A stretch of 60,726 bases of DNA, taken from a virus. The notes beneath the pieces were generated by a model. That model was not told the origin of the DNA and made no database searches. It saw only the letters and a program-made list of their open reading frames with translations. Shown here piece after piece: positions 36,759 to 42,987 of this stretch (positions within the stretch are counted from its first letter, which is position 1; each line of letters opens with the position of its first letter). The translations under genes were made by a program, and so were the position numbers. The stretch lies in IMG/VR virus record IMGVR_UViG_3300007734_000734, positions 1-60,726 of that record; one strand, written 5' to 3'.

Positions 36759-37159
36759 AGTGTAGGTTTCTTTAACGGGTTAAATTTATGATTTAATTAA
36801 TTGTTTGGTTGACATTTTCCAACCTTCATTCAGTTTATCAATTCGAGAGTCGATGTATGATCGAGTTTCATCTATCTGACGATAGATATACTCATTATCT
36901 TTATCAATTCTCTGATTGATGTCATCTGTTATTTTACTTACGTGACGTTCTAATTCATCAAGACGTTTGTCATAATGATCGCTTAAGTTACGATCCATGT
37001 CTTGTAAATCTTTTATTTGTTTTTGCTGTTTTACTACCTTTACAATACCACAAACCAACATTGTTACAAACGCAACAATGATAACTGAGAGTACTCCAAA
37101 AGTAAACGATAATGTTTCCATATTGCTTATTTTGTTTTTTATGTCAAAGAACCTACACT
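36759..37159. repeat. Inverted repeat flanking the 111-aa gene
   Basis: Arms at 36759-36776 (AGTGTAGGTTTCTTTAAC) and 37143-37159 (reverse complement AGTGTAGGTTCTTTGAC) differ by one base and one extra T. They border the membrane/coiled-coil gene and end 5 bases from the tRNA-Tyr. Could be element ends, regulatory sites or RNA-processing sites. Confidence 0.6.
36786..37121 (-). CDS. Membrane protein with coiled coil, 111 aa
   Basis: One membrane helix (about residues 8-30) is followed by a long coiled coil with repeated hendecad-like units (ERHVSKITDDINQRIDKDNE; RQIDETRSYIDSRIDKLNE). The topology resembles small phage spanin- or partition-like proteins, but no lysis cassette is seen. It is flanked by an inverted repeat (36759-36776 and 37143-37159). 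Confidence 0.75.
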   Translation of the reverse strand: METLSFTFGVLSVIIVAFVTMLVCGIVKVVKQQKQIKDLQDMDRNLSDHYDKRLDELERHVSKITDDINQRIDKDNEYIYRQIDETRSYIDSRIDKLNEGWKMSTKQLIKS

Positions 37160-37163
37160 TTAG

Positions 37164-37273
37164 TAATAGAGATAGGAATCGAACCTACATATGATGTTGA
37201 CATCATGAACGTTTTACAACATTCTGCGTTTTCCTTCGGTAAATGATCATTTACACGTTTTCGCCACTCTATC
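37164..37273 (-). tRNA. tRNA-Tyr (GTA) with extra D-arm hairpin
   Basis: On the minus strand a 7-bp acceptor (GATAGAG/CTCTATT), a T arm (GTAGG TTCGATT CCTAT) and a long variable arm (ATGATG TCAA CATCAT) are clear. The anticodon arm GAATG/CGTTC encloses TTGTAAAA, giving anticodon GTA. A long variable arm is normal for bacterial tRNA-Tyr. Two things are odd: the anticodon loop has 8 rather than 7 bases, and the D loop contains a perfect 16-base palindrome (GTAAATGATCATTTAC). CCA is not encoded. Confidence 0.7.
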
Positions 37274-37280
37274 TTTTTAG

Positions 37281-37648
37281 TGGAGCTGGAGGGAATCGAA
37301 CCCTCGTCCAAACAACTAATCAAAGAAATTCATTTACAAGCTTAGTTAGTTTTTTTAAACAAACAAAATAATCAATTTTTTTAACATCTTTAGAGAAATT
37401 GATAAAACTGTGCAGCCACATAAGTCAGGCCTACTTTATGCTTTGTTCACTTCTTTTTAAGTCCATGAGTGATATGGAATAGACTAAGCAGCTACTGCTA
37501 AATCTGCACTTACAAATGCTAAAGCATCTTCATAAGTGAAAGTTGACTTTTCGTCGTTTAAACTGTACATAGGTGATTAACGTGTTTCCAATGTTAACAC
37601 GGCTTGCATTTCAAAGAACTAGATTGCCTGTCAAAACCAGGCAGCCCC
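37281..37648 (-). ncRNA. ssrA: tmRNA (ssrA) with long tag
   Basis: The 5' end GGGGCTG pairs with CAGCTCC at the 3' end, with a G3-U70 wobble that marks alanine charging. The 3' part has the T arm GAGGGTTCGATTCCCTC. Near the 5' end GGTTTTGACAGG matches the conserved tmRNA TLD. The tag frame runs about 37561-37487, starting near LNDEK and ending LAVAA with TAG. It aligns with the E. coli AAC-GAC-GAA resume region. The tag is about 25 residues, longer than most. A phage copy could rescue stalled ribosomes or tag proteins for degradation. Confidence 0.9.
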
Positions 37649-37654
37649 CATTTG

Positions 37655-37757
37655 TAGTCAGAACAGGATTCGAACCTGTGACGTAGTCTTTGTCTCAAGA
37701 ACCATAAACCTCTTTGGCTTCAACGCATGGAGCGTTGGACCTATCTACTATCTGACT
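37655..37757 (-). tRNA. tRNA-like element, anticodon uncertain
   Basis: A 7-bp acceptor (AGTCAGA/TCTGACT plus A) and a perfect T arm (ACAGG TTCGAAT CCTGT) are clear. Between them is an extra hairpin (CAACG CTCCATG CGTTG), then a possible anticodon arm AAGAG/TTCTT enclosing GTTTATGG and a long variable region. By analogy with the neighbouring tRNA-Tyr the anticodon would be TTA, which pairs with UAA. Position 37 would then be U, which is unusual. If the first hairpin is the anticodon arm, the anticodon would be CCA. It may also be degenerate. Confidence 0.45.
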
Positions 37758-37934
37758 AGCACCTTTTTCTGTTTGTTGTTGAACTACAAAAGATAAACGT
37801 CGTTCAATCTCAACCTCTTTTAAATCCTTCTCTATGCACGAAACAAGAAAATCAGAGATGTTTTTCTACTTTTGGCGTCCTTAAAAATCTTTCAGCTGTG
37901 CAAAGCTAACAAGAAACTTGGGGCCGCGTTGTTT
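37758..37934. other. Spacer upstream of the RNA cluster, no convincing gene
   Basis: This stretch is richer in GC than its surroundings. The minus strand is open for 57 codons (37865-37695) without a start codon, running into the tRNA-like element. It may hold the RNA-cluster promoter or a processed leader. I see no second RNA gene in it. Confidence 0.4.
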
Positions 37935-38099
37935 CTACTTTTTGACGTTTATTGTTTTACTTATTGTGTAAAAGCCTAACATGACAAATATTAATCTAGC
38001 AGACCAATGCCAGTTTAACACAATAAAATTGCTTACTGTAAATGATATAATAAAGTAAAATAATATCATTGTTGACATTAATGTTATAATTTCTTTCAT
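37935..38099 (-). CDS. Small membrane protein, 54 aa
   Basis: Start 38099, stop 37937-37935. Two hydrophobic helices (residues 4-28 and 33-48, e.g. MILFYFIISFTVSNFIV) are separated by a short polar turn NWHWSAR, with a basic C-terminus. Too short to classify. It lies upstream of the RNA cluster. Confidence 0.6.
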   Translation of the reverse strand: MKEIITLMSTMILFYFIISFTVSNFIVLNWHWSARLIFVMLGFYTISKTINVKK

Positions 38100-38185
38100 T
38101 TTTTTTGTTATAATATAATAATAAATATTGCTTTAGCCAAACTATAATATATATTTTTTCGACGTGTAAAAAAGTGTTTATTGTT

Positions 38186-38289
38186 GCAGTTGAATTTTAC
38201 TAAATGGTTGTTAAAATGGTTGTTTGTGAATATATAGATATATATTTGTCTGGTTTGTAAAATTTACATTCGATGTAAAAATCAACTGC
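38186..38289. repeat. Inverted repeat, 15 bp arms
   Basis: Arms at 38186-38200 and 38275-38289 read GCAGTTGAATTTTAC and its reverse complement with one mismatch. The intervening 74 bases are AT-rich. Could form a large hairpin or bind a dimeric protein. Confidence 0.65.
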
Positions 38290-38401
38290 ACTTCCCTACC
38301 GTATATACCTATACTTTGTGTGGACAGCAACGCACATGGGCCTATCGTCATTAATTTACACGTACGTACGTACACACACATCATTTTTTACTTTACACCT
38401 A

Positions 38402-38491
38402 TAGACTTCACACTATTTTTACTTTACGTTAGCTTTTACACTGTCAGCTTTTACACCGTTAGACTTCACCTTTACACTGTTAGACTTCACC
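38402..38491. repeat. Irregular tandem repeat (iteron-like)
   Basis: About five units of 16-21 bp around the cores TTAGACTTCACC and TTTTACACTGT, e.g. 38458-38471 and 38480-38491. Direct head-to-tail repeats of this size can bind replication or regulatory proteins. No function is shown. Confidence 0.6.
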
Positions 38492-38584
38492 CGGCGGTTA
38501 GTGCATTCATCAAGTTCACCAGAGTAAACAGCTGACGTTGACTGATGACACTGTTGGCTAATTGTTTGTTTACATATACTGTTG

Positions 38585-38797
38585 TTATAGGCAATCCTTA
38601 CAGTACTTCCAATCAACGACTTGTTCACCATCTTCAAAGGTTTTACTACCTGCGTATGAATACCAGCCGTCATCATAATAAACAACCTCATACCATTTAG
38701 ATTTACTTAAGTCGTTTATGTGTTCAATTTTCGCAAGAATAGGACTGCCTATAACATCAGGTATATTCAATTGCGGTGTTTGTGCTAAATTTGACAT
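38585..38797 (-). CDS. Hypothetical protein, 70 aa
   Basis: Small soluble protein with an aromatic/acidic C-terminal half (SKWYEVVYYDDGWYSYAG) and a final CKDC pair. The N-terminus is polar. It may be a small metal- or ligand-binding fold. First gene of the early cassette field; no promoter copy of the common type is seen directly upstream. Confidence 0.65.
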   Translation of the reverse strand: MSNLAQTPQLNIPDVIGSPILAKIEHINDLSKSKWYEVVYYDDGWYSYAGSKTFEDGEQVVDWKYCKDCL

Positions 38798-38854
38798 TTG
38801 TGCTATTTATTTAAGTTATTACTAATTTGAAAGTTCGTGCTTCTAAGTCCGCAA

Positions 38855-39223
38855 CTAAATATACCTGCGAACCGCTGAATTTATGCCCTTGGTTTCAAGA
38901 AACAACATCATATTTTGTCCTACCTGCTCAAACATGGCTTCTGATCCCACCTGCGAAGTAGACACTTTATAAAACGTGTGTTTAGGATTGTAACTGTCGT
39001 TTTTACTTCCACCTTGTAGCACCGTTCCAAATCGTTTACGATCACCGGCCTTGTTTATTGCTTGTGCCTGACTTTTACTCAACGCTTGAACCGTGTTGCC
39101 TGTTTTATGATTAATTATGTTGACACAGCCATACACTTCTACTGTGCTGCAGCCAACACATTCTAAGTAGCCTAAACTTGTTCTCTTAGGTGAAAGTACA
39201 CTGCCACATTTACTACATTCCAT
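38855..39223 (-). CDS. Zinc-finger protein, 122 aa
   Basis: The N-terminus carries a treble-clef/ribbon pair: CSKCGSVL (C3, C6) and ECVGCSTVEVYGC (C22, C25). The rest is a basic, Gln/Lys-rich domain ending in a hydrophobic helix. It could bind nucleic acid or another protein. It ends shortly before the small membrane protein gene at 39236. Confidence 0.75.
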   Translation of the reverse strand: MECSKCGSVLSPKRTSLGYLECVGCSTVEVYGCVNIINHKTGNTVQALSKSQAQAINKAGDRKRFGTVLQGGSKNDSYNPKHTFYKVSTSQVGSEAMFEQVGQNMMLFLETKGINSAVRRYI

Positions 39224-39235
39224 TTATCAATTGTT

Positions 39236-39418
39236 TTACTTGTCTTCAATGTTAAAGTATCCTACTATTGACCCTAAGCCAATCAATGAACTTATTGTGT
39301 ACACCGCTTCTGCTTTACCTACTGGTTCCCAGTTACAGCTAAATGCTTTAACAATGCACTTTACTTCACCTACTAAGGCTACTATTACTATTGTCAACAC
39401 TATTATTAATTTTTTCAT
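39236..39418 (-). CDS. Small exported or membrane protein, 60 aa
   Basis: An N-terminal hydrophobic helix (KKLIIVLTIVIVALVGEV) looks like a signal anchor. A second hydrophobic stretch (TISSLIGLGSIVGYF) may span the membrane. Promoter variant at 39442-39474. Function is unknown. Confidence 0.7.
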   Translation of the reverse strand: MKKLIIVLTIVIVALVGEVKCIVKAFSCNWEPVGKAEAVYTISSLIGLGSIVGYFNIEDK

Positions 39419-39441
39419 GGTATATGTTTTTTACGTTTAAT

Positions 39442-39474
39442 TAAATATACGATTGTTTAACCCATCAGCCAAAC
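39442..39474 (-). promoter_or_regulatory. Early promoter copy (variant)
   Basis: Diverged copy of the 33-bp element; drives the 60-aa gene (39418). Coding strand keeps TTTGGCTGA and the CGTATATTTA box. Confidence 0.5.
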
Positions 39475-39483
39475 ATATGGCAA

Positions 39484-40146
39484 TCATTGTTTGTTCAACA
39501 GTTTATCAATAAAATTTATGAAACGCGTAAACAAATTATTTTTAGTTTTACCAACAGCCAATACTTTAACTGAGTCAACAGTTAAAATGTCTTTCTGTTT
39601 GACATTGTAGTACCATCTTTCACTATTGTACTTTGCTATTGGATTTACTTCACCTAATTCTTCATAAGATTCTCCTACCATACTGTAAACCTCCTTAAGA
39701 TTTGTAGGCACCTTACCTAACATGTTGCCCAACAGTACAGCGAATGTATTATTTGACTCATTTACTTGAGCCTGATTTCCTTCCACACCACAGTATTTTG
39801 CCTCACTTACCTCACTGATAAACATTCCACTGTACATTGCGTCTAACTGATGATGTTTGATGAATTTATCTGCGTTGCACCATACTGCAATAAGCTGTTT
39901 TCCTCGCAAATGTTTTACCATCGAGTCGCCTACAGCCATAATTCCCTTACCGATGCGTGATATGTTAAACAAGCCACTTGACGCTCCATGGCCTAACATT
40001 ATGATTGTGCTATGTGACTGAATCAACAATGTGAGTTTATCTTGTGAAACGTTTTTCCTAACCACAGTCTTATTTTTTATGCCTGCGTAGATGGGCTTAA
40101 GGAAATCAGTGCTTCTATCGTCTGGGTGAATAACTAGTGTTTTCAT
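39484..40146 (-). CDS. Clan-CD/caspase-like protein, 220 aa
   Basis: A hydrophobic strand leading to GHG (IIMLGHGASSGLF, H53) is followed 37 residues later by a second strand ending in Cys (LIAVWCNAD, C90). A His-Gly after one strand and a Cys after the next is the core pattern of clan-CD peptidases (caspases, legumain, gingipain, CHAT). A family with GHG...WC-ADKF...GMFISEV is common in Bacteroidetes and their phages, without known role. Early promoter at 40163-40194. Protease activity is inferred. Confidence 0.75.
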   Translation of the reverse strand: MKTLVIHPDDRSTDFLKPIYAGIKNKTVVRKNVSQDKLTLLIQSHSTIIMLGHGASSGLFNISRIGKGIMAVGDSMVKHLRGKQLIAVWCNADKFIKHHQLDAMYSGMFISEVSEAKYCGVEGNQAQVNESNNTFAVLLGNMLGKVPTNLKEVYSMVGESYEELGEVNPIAKYNSERWYYNVKQKDILTVDSVKVLAVGKTKNNLFTRFINFIDKLLNKQ

Positions 40147-40162
40147 ATTTTTTATTTATGAT

Positions 40163-40194
40163 TAAATATACTATTGAAAGTTTAATAAGCCTAA
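40163..40194 (-). promoter_or_regulatory. Early promoter copy
   Basis: Coding strand TTAGGCTTATT and AGTATATTTA with conserved spacing; drives the caspase-like gene (40146). Confidence 0.6.
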
Positions 40195-40252
40195 TAGGTA
40201 AAATGTTACTTCGTTTGATAAAACGATGTGTGTGGCTTTTAAAGTGAAAACC

Positions 40253-40426
40253 TTACAATATGCTGTTGATTTTTTTACGAGATATCCATTCCAATCCTTC
40301 TTGCAAAGTGTCAACAGCCATCATTGTACCTTGTCCCAACACATACCATCCATCACTCCTAAGTTCTACTCTTAACTCTCCACTTAAGTCGAAAGTTTCA
40401 CCGTCTGAAAATGTTAATTTGCTCAT
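40253..40426 (-). CDS. Hypothetical protein, 57 aa
   Basis: Start 40426, stop 40255-40253. Small strand-rich protein beginning MSKLTFSDGETFDLSGEL with a helix at the C-terminus (LQEGLEWISRKK). A weakened promoter copy lies at 40451-40485. The codon pattern and operon position support it. Function is unknown. Confidence 0.65.
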   Translation of the reverse strand: MSKLTFSDGETFDLSGELRVELRSDGWYVLGQGTMMAVDTLQEGLEWISRKKINSIL

Positions 40427-40450
40427 GTTTATAGGTTTTAAATTTATAAT

Positions 40451-40485
40451 TAAATATACTATCTTTTTACCAAATCAGTTTGGTT
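40451..40485 (-). promoter_or_regulatory. Weak early promoter variant
   Basis: The TATATTTA box is kept but the GGCTT box is degraded (AACCAAACTGA); upstream of the 57-aa gene (40426). Confidence 0.35.
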
Positions 40486-40651
40486 TATTTGTTGTACATA
40501 TCAATCCAATTACACCTACACTTCCAAACATTAAAAATGTTGTTATGGCACACATAAATTGACTGTTGTCCTTTGCAATTATCAGTCCAATAAGTGACAA
40601 CATTTGTGCAATGACTGCAACAATTATTATAATAATTTTTAATTTTTTCAT
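40475..40651 (-). CDS. Small two-helix membrane protein, 58 aa
   Basis: Start 40651, stop 40477-40475. Two membrane helices (residues 4-26 and 33-52). Promoter copy at 40688-40720. Small phage membrane proteins of this type can act in lysis timing or superinfection exclusion, but no evidence separates these. Confidence 0.65.
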   Translation of the reverse strand: MKKLKIIIIIVAVIAQMLSLIGLIIAKDNSQFMCAITTFLMFGSVGVIGLICTTNKPN

Positions 40652-40687
40652 AGTTTTAGTTTTAGGTTTACATTTTTTTAACTAAAG

Positions 40688-40720
40688 TAAATATATGCAG
40701 TAAAGTGGAGTAGGCCTAAC
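40688..40720 (-). promoter_or_regulatory. Early promoter copy
   Basis: 33-bp element, coding strand TTAGGCCTACTCC...CATATATTTA; drives 40475-40651. Confidence 0.6.
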
Positions 40721-40747
40721 AGCCCACCACCCCACTACTTAACATTA

Positions 40748-41053
40748 TTATTGCTTTACTTCACCTCTTTCTAACGTCACTAAGTCATTTACTATTGACT
40801 CAACTGTTACTTTTGGTCTGCCCCTTTTAACTTCAATTCCTGCGGCAATCTTTTCTGCTCGTGCTGTCAAAATTAACTGACGTTTACTACCCGCAACACT
40901 TGGTCTTCCTTTTTTAAACGTACCCGCTGCTTTTGCTGATGCTCGTGCTGTCAAAATTAACTGACGTTTACTATTAGCATTTGCTGGACGACCTTTTTTC
41001 TTAGCTTCAACCGCTGACGCAGGAGCTGTTTGTTTGTTGTTTACTTTTCCCAT
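40748..41053 (-). CDS. AT-hook protein with three hooks, 101 aa
   Basis: Three AT-hook cores (GRP at residues 21-23, 49-51 and 78-80) lie in Lys/Arg/Ala-rich repeats (KKKGRPANANSKRQL; KKGRPSVAGSKRQL; KRGRPKV). AT hooks bind the minor groove of A/T-rich DNA. In an AT-rich phage it could coat phage or host DNA. Paralogue of the 93-aa protein at 43641-43922. Own promoter copy at 41086-41118. Confidence 0.88.
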   Translation of the reverse strand: MGKVNNKQTAPASAVEAKKKGRPANANSKRQLILTARASAKAAGTFKKGRPSVAGSKRQLILTARAEKIAAGIEVKRGRPKVTVESIVNDLVTLERGEVKQ

Positions 41054-41085
41054 AGTTTTAAGTTTTAAATTATTTATTTATGTCC

Positions 41086-41118
41086 TAAATATATGCAATT
41101 GAATCATGTAAGCCTAAT
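41086..41118 (-). promoter_or_regulatory. Early promoter copy
   Basis: 33-bp element; drives the three-hook AT-hook gene (41053). Confidence 0.7.
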
Positions 41119-41119
41119 A

Positions 41120-41320
41120 CTATATTAAAGTCAAATCTGATTCTTTAACACTGTTAAATTGTACCATTTTTGATCTACTGTCCCAGGCTACAACATACAT
41201 TCTTTCATTGTCTACTACTTCTAAATTTTCTTCATAATTCCTCCAACAATCCCAAATATGACCTTTCAATTTACTGTTACTTATTACTTTTACCTTATCA
41301 TTAATGTTAAATGGTCTCAT
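41120..41320 (-). CDS. Hypothetical protein, 66 aa
   Basis: Strand-rich small protein beginning MRPFNINDKVKVISNSKLKG, which resembles an SH3-like or KOW-like barrel, and ending VQFNSVKESDLTLI. Preceded by a promoter copy (41361-41393). Function unknown. Confidence 0.75.
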   Translation of the reverse strand: MRPFNINDKVKVISNSKLKGHIWDCWRNYEENLEVVDNERMYVVAWDSRSKMVQFNSVKESDLTLI

Positions 41321-41360
41321 TTTTTTAAGTTTTAAGTTAGTACTTATTTTTCTTACCTAG

Positions 41361-41393
41361 TAAATATATGTAATTCAATAGTGTAATCCTAAT
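41361..41393 (-). promoter_or_regulatory. Early promoter copy
   Basis: 33-bp element (GGCTT box altered to GGATT); drives 41120-41320. Confidence 0.6.
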
Positions 41394-41401
41394 CAGTTCA
41401 C

Positions 41402-41722
41402 TTAACCATGTTCCATGTCTATGTCATCTACCTCACACATTCGTCCATCTAACATTTCTTCTTCTAACATTGTCACTTCATCAAAGTCTCCAAATACAAT
41501 AAAGTTACCTCCTTGTCCACACATGTAACCATATCTGTCACAATAGTCTTGTTTTTCAGTCATCCAATCATTCAATAATGTGAAATACTGTTCTTTCGTA
41601 ATTAACAATTTCACATCATCACCATCTTCATCATCGTCAAAGTATCCTTCTACTATAATTCCTTCTTTTACAACCCCTATAATCTCAGTTGACTGACTAA
41701 ACACTACTCTTCCTTTTTTCAT
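41402..41722 (-). CDS. Acidic hypothetical protein, 106 aa
   Basis: Strand/helix protein with an acidic centre (YFDDDEDGDDVKLLI) and a highly acidic C-terminus. Acidic small phage proteins sometimes mimic DNA; nothing specific supports that here. Promoter copy at 41764-41796. Confidence 0.75.
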   Translation of the reverse strand: MKKGRVVFSQSTEIIGVVKEGIIVEGYFDDDEDGDDVKLLITKEQYFTLLNDWMTEKQDYCDRYGYMCGQGGNFIVFGDFDEVTMLEEEMLDGRMCEVDDIDMEHG

Positions 41723-41763
41723 ATTTTTATAGTTTTAAGTTAATACTTATTTTTCTTATATCC

Positions 41764-41796
41764 TAAATATATGTGAAACCATAGTGTAAGCCTAAC
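41764..41796 (-). promoter_or_regulatory. Early promoter copy
   Basis: 33-bp element, GGCTTACACTA and CATATATTTA; drives 41402-41722. Confidence 0.7.
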
Positions 41797-41802
41797 ATTG
41801 AT

Positions 41803-42135
41803 TTAAGTCAATTTAATCAATGTGTAAACACTATTTTTGGTAGAAAATTTAACAAATGAATGACCATCATCCTCTATTACTTCTACTAGTTCAGTTGTTT
41901 GCCAAGTGTAAAATGAGTTAAAAGGCGACATAATTAATGAACGACCAACTCCATATGTGCTGTGACTTTCTTTAAAGGTACTGTCTTCATTCCACTCAAT
42001 CCACTTAATGTCTTTTGACTGTTTAACCAGTCCATCTCGTTGGCGAATCAATTTCCAATTGAATTTATCTTCTAAAACTCCTTGTTTTACACCAATTTTT
42101 ACTAGTGCCTCTTCATCAATTTTTACACTTTTCAT
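41803..42135 (-). CDS. Hypothetical protein, 110 aa
   Basis: Mixed alpha/beta protein with NWKLIRQRDGLVKQSKDIKW and a C-terminal strand pair (EDDGHSFVKFSTKNSVYTLI). No motif recognised. It shares a promoter with the 34-aa gene upstream (42287-42319). Confidence 0.75.
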   Translation of the reverse strand: MKSVKIDEEALVKIGVKQGVLEDKFNWKLIRQRDGLVKQSKDIKWIEWNEDSTFKESHSTYGVGRSLIMSPFNSFYTWQTTELVEVIEDDGHSFVKFSTKNSVYTLIKLT

Positions 42136-42140
42136 AATTT

Positions 42141-42245
42141 TTAATTAAGATTAATACACAAACTCATTTCTTCTACTTTATTGTTGCCCCAAATAAAGAA
42201 TATTTGTTCTACTATTGTTACTTCAAACATGTTTTTCTTTTTCAT
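42141..42245 (-). CDS. Small hypothetical protein, 34 aa
   Basis: Start 42245, stop 42143-42141. Begins MKKKNMFEVTIVEQIFFIW and is strand-like. It follows the promoter copy at 42287-42319 at the usual leader distance, which supports translation. Confidence 0.55.
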   Translation of the reverse strand: MKKKNMFEVTIVEQIFFIWGNNKVEEMSLCINLN

Positions 42246-42286
42246 AGTCTTTATTTTTATTAGTTTAACTTATTTTTCTTATGATG

Positions 42287-42319
42287 TAAATATATGAAAC
42301 TGAGTTGTGGAAGCCTAAC
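42287..42319 (-). promoter_or_regulatory. Early promoter copy
   Basis: 33-bp element, GGCTTCCACAA and CATATATTTA; drives 42141-42245 and the 110-aa gene. Confidence 0.65.
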
Positions 42320-42563
42320 AGTCCATTCTAATTACATAACATGATACAAGACCTTCGTCGCCTTCAAAGTCTTCATCATATTCAGGAATTTTAATTTCTC
42401 CCTCTAATCCATTTTCTTCACATGGATACACTTCATCTAATTCAATTGTTGTGTTGTCGACTACTTGTCCGTAGTCCCAGCCGGTTGGATCAGTAGCTAA
42501 AATTACCAATTCTTTTTCTTGATCTAGTGTTTGTAGATGTACAATTAAGTCTTTAATTTTCAT
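42315..42563 (-). CDS. Acidic hypothetical protein, 82 aa
   Basis: Begins MKIKDLIVHLQTLDQEKEL, a start shared by a widespread family of small phage proteins that goes on to V-x-A-x-D (here VILATDPTGWDYGQV). The rest is strongly acidic. Function unknown. Promoter copy at 42604-42636. Confidence 0.78.
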   Translation of the reverse strand: MKIKDLIVHLQTLDQEKELVILATDPTGWDYGQVVDNTTIELDEVYPCEENGLEGEIKIPEYDEDFEGDEGLVSCYVIRMDC

Positions 42564-42603
42564 GTGTGTGTTTTTTAGGTTAGTATTTATTTTTTCTTAT
42601 GAT

Positions 42604-42636
42604 TAAATATATGTAACGGTGTTGTGGAAGCCTAAA
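42604..42636 (-). promoter_or_regulatory. Early promoter copy
   Basis: 33-bp element, GGCTTCCACAA; drives 42315-42563. Confidence 0.65.
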
Positions 42637-42817
42637 ATTGAATTAAGTCAATTGGCCTTTCATTTGTCACTTTCCCATTACGTGTTATTTTAACGTTTGG
42701 GTCCATTCCAGATGCTACTACATCATCAACCAATTCCATTATTGAGTTGAATGTTTTGTGATAGTATGAACATTTTAGTCCATATACACTTGTACTTTTC
42801 TTATATCTTTTTTCCAT
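42632..42817 (-). CDS. Hypothetical protein, 61 aa
   Basis: Small protein with a Tyr/Lys-rich N-terminus and a helix (FNSIMELVDDVVASGMDPNV). Promoter copy at 42822-42854, only a few bases before the start, so its leader is unusually short. Function unknown. Confidence 0.7.
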   Translation of the reverse strand: MEKRYKKSTSVYGLKCSYYHKTFNSIMELVDDVVASGMDPNVKITRNGKVTNERPIDLIQF

Positions 42818-42821
42818 ACAG

Positions 42822-42854
42822 TAAATATATGAAGTGGGGCTGTGTCAGCCTAGC
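42822..42854 (-). promoter_or_regulatory. Early promoter copy
   Basis: 33-bp element with GGCTGACACAG; lies only 5 bases before the start of the 61-aa gene (42817), so the leader is very short. Confidence 0.6.
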
Positions 42855-42987
42855 CAAAGACTATGATAGCCAATTAGTATATTCTAATCGGCTTGCTGTG
42901 GCAATCTTTAAGTTCACAATAATTTGTTCGTCCAAGAACAACCAAGGCGACGTTTATGTTTTTACTACACTACTTAAAGAACGATGA
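42829..42987 (+). CDS. Possible small plus-strand ORF, 52 aa
   Basis: An open frame on the plus strand begins at the ATG within the promoter box at 42829 and encodes MKWGCVSLAKDYDSQLVY... No plus-strand promoter is seen. It lies in the 42855-43216 gap, which otherwise holds no clear gene. Could be chance; listed because a second ORF follows 6 bases later. Confidence 0.25.
   Translation: MKWGCVSLAKDYDSQLVYSNRLAVAIFKFTIICSSKNNQGDVYVFTTLLKER

Larger units (their letters stand above)
38100..38584. other. Gene-free region with inverted and tandem repeats
   Basis: No convincing gene. It contains a 15-bp inverted repeat with one mismatch (38186-38200 GCAGTTGAATTTTAC and 38275-38289), an AT-rich stretch between its arms, a short CGTACGTACGTAC run (about 38359-38371), and about five irregular copies of TTAGACTTCAC/TTTACACTGT between 38402 and 38491. 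Such features occur at replication origins and regulatory regions. Which one this is cannot be decided here. Confidence 0.5.

Noticed and set aside
37695-37865. Open minus-strand frame of 57 codons running into the second tRNA-like element
   Set aside because: It has no ATG, GTG or TTG start in a sensible position, and its end overlaps the acceptor-side structure. Likely a by-product of the RNA gene.
37960-37983. Early promoter copy inside 37935-38099
   Set aside because: Only the AAGCCTAAC string matches; the TATATTTA box and spacing are missing and it lies in coding sequence.
38419-38691. 90-aa minus-strand frame across the repeat region
   Set aside because: The repeats simply encode a VKSNSVK-type low-complexity tail, and it overlaps the 70-aa gene on the same strand. 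Not supported.
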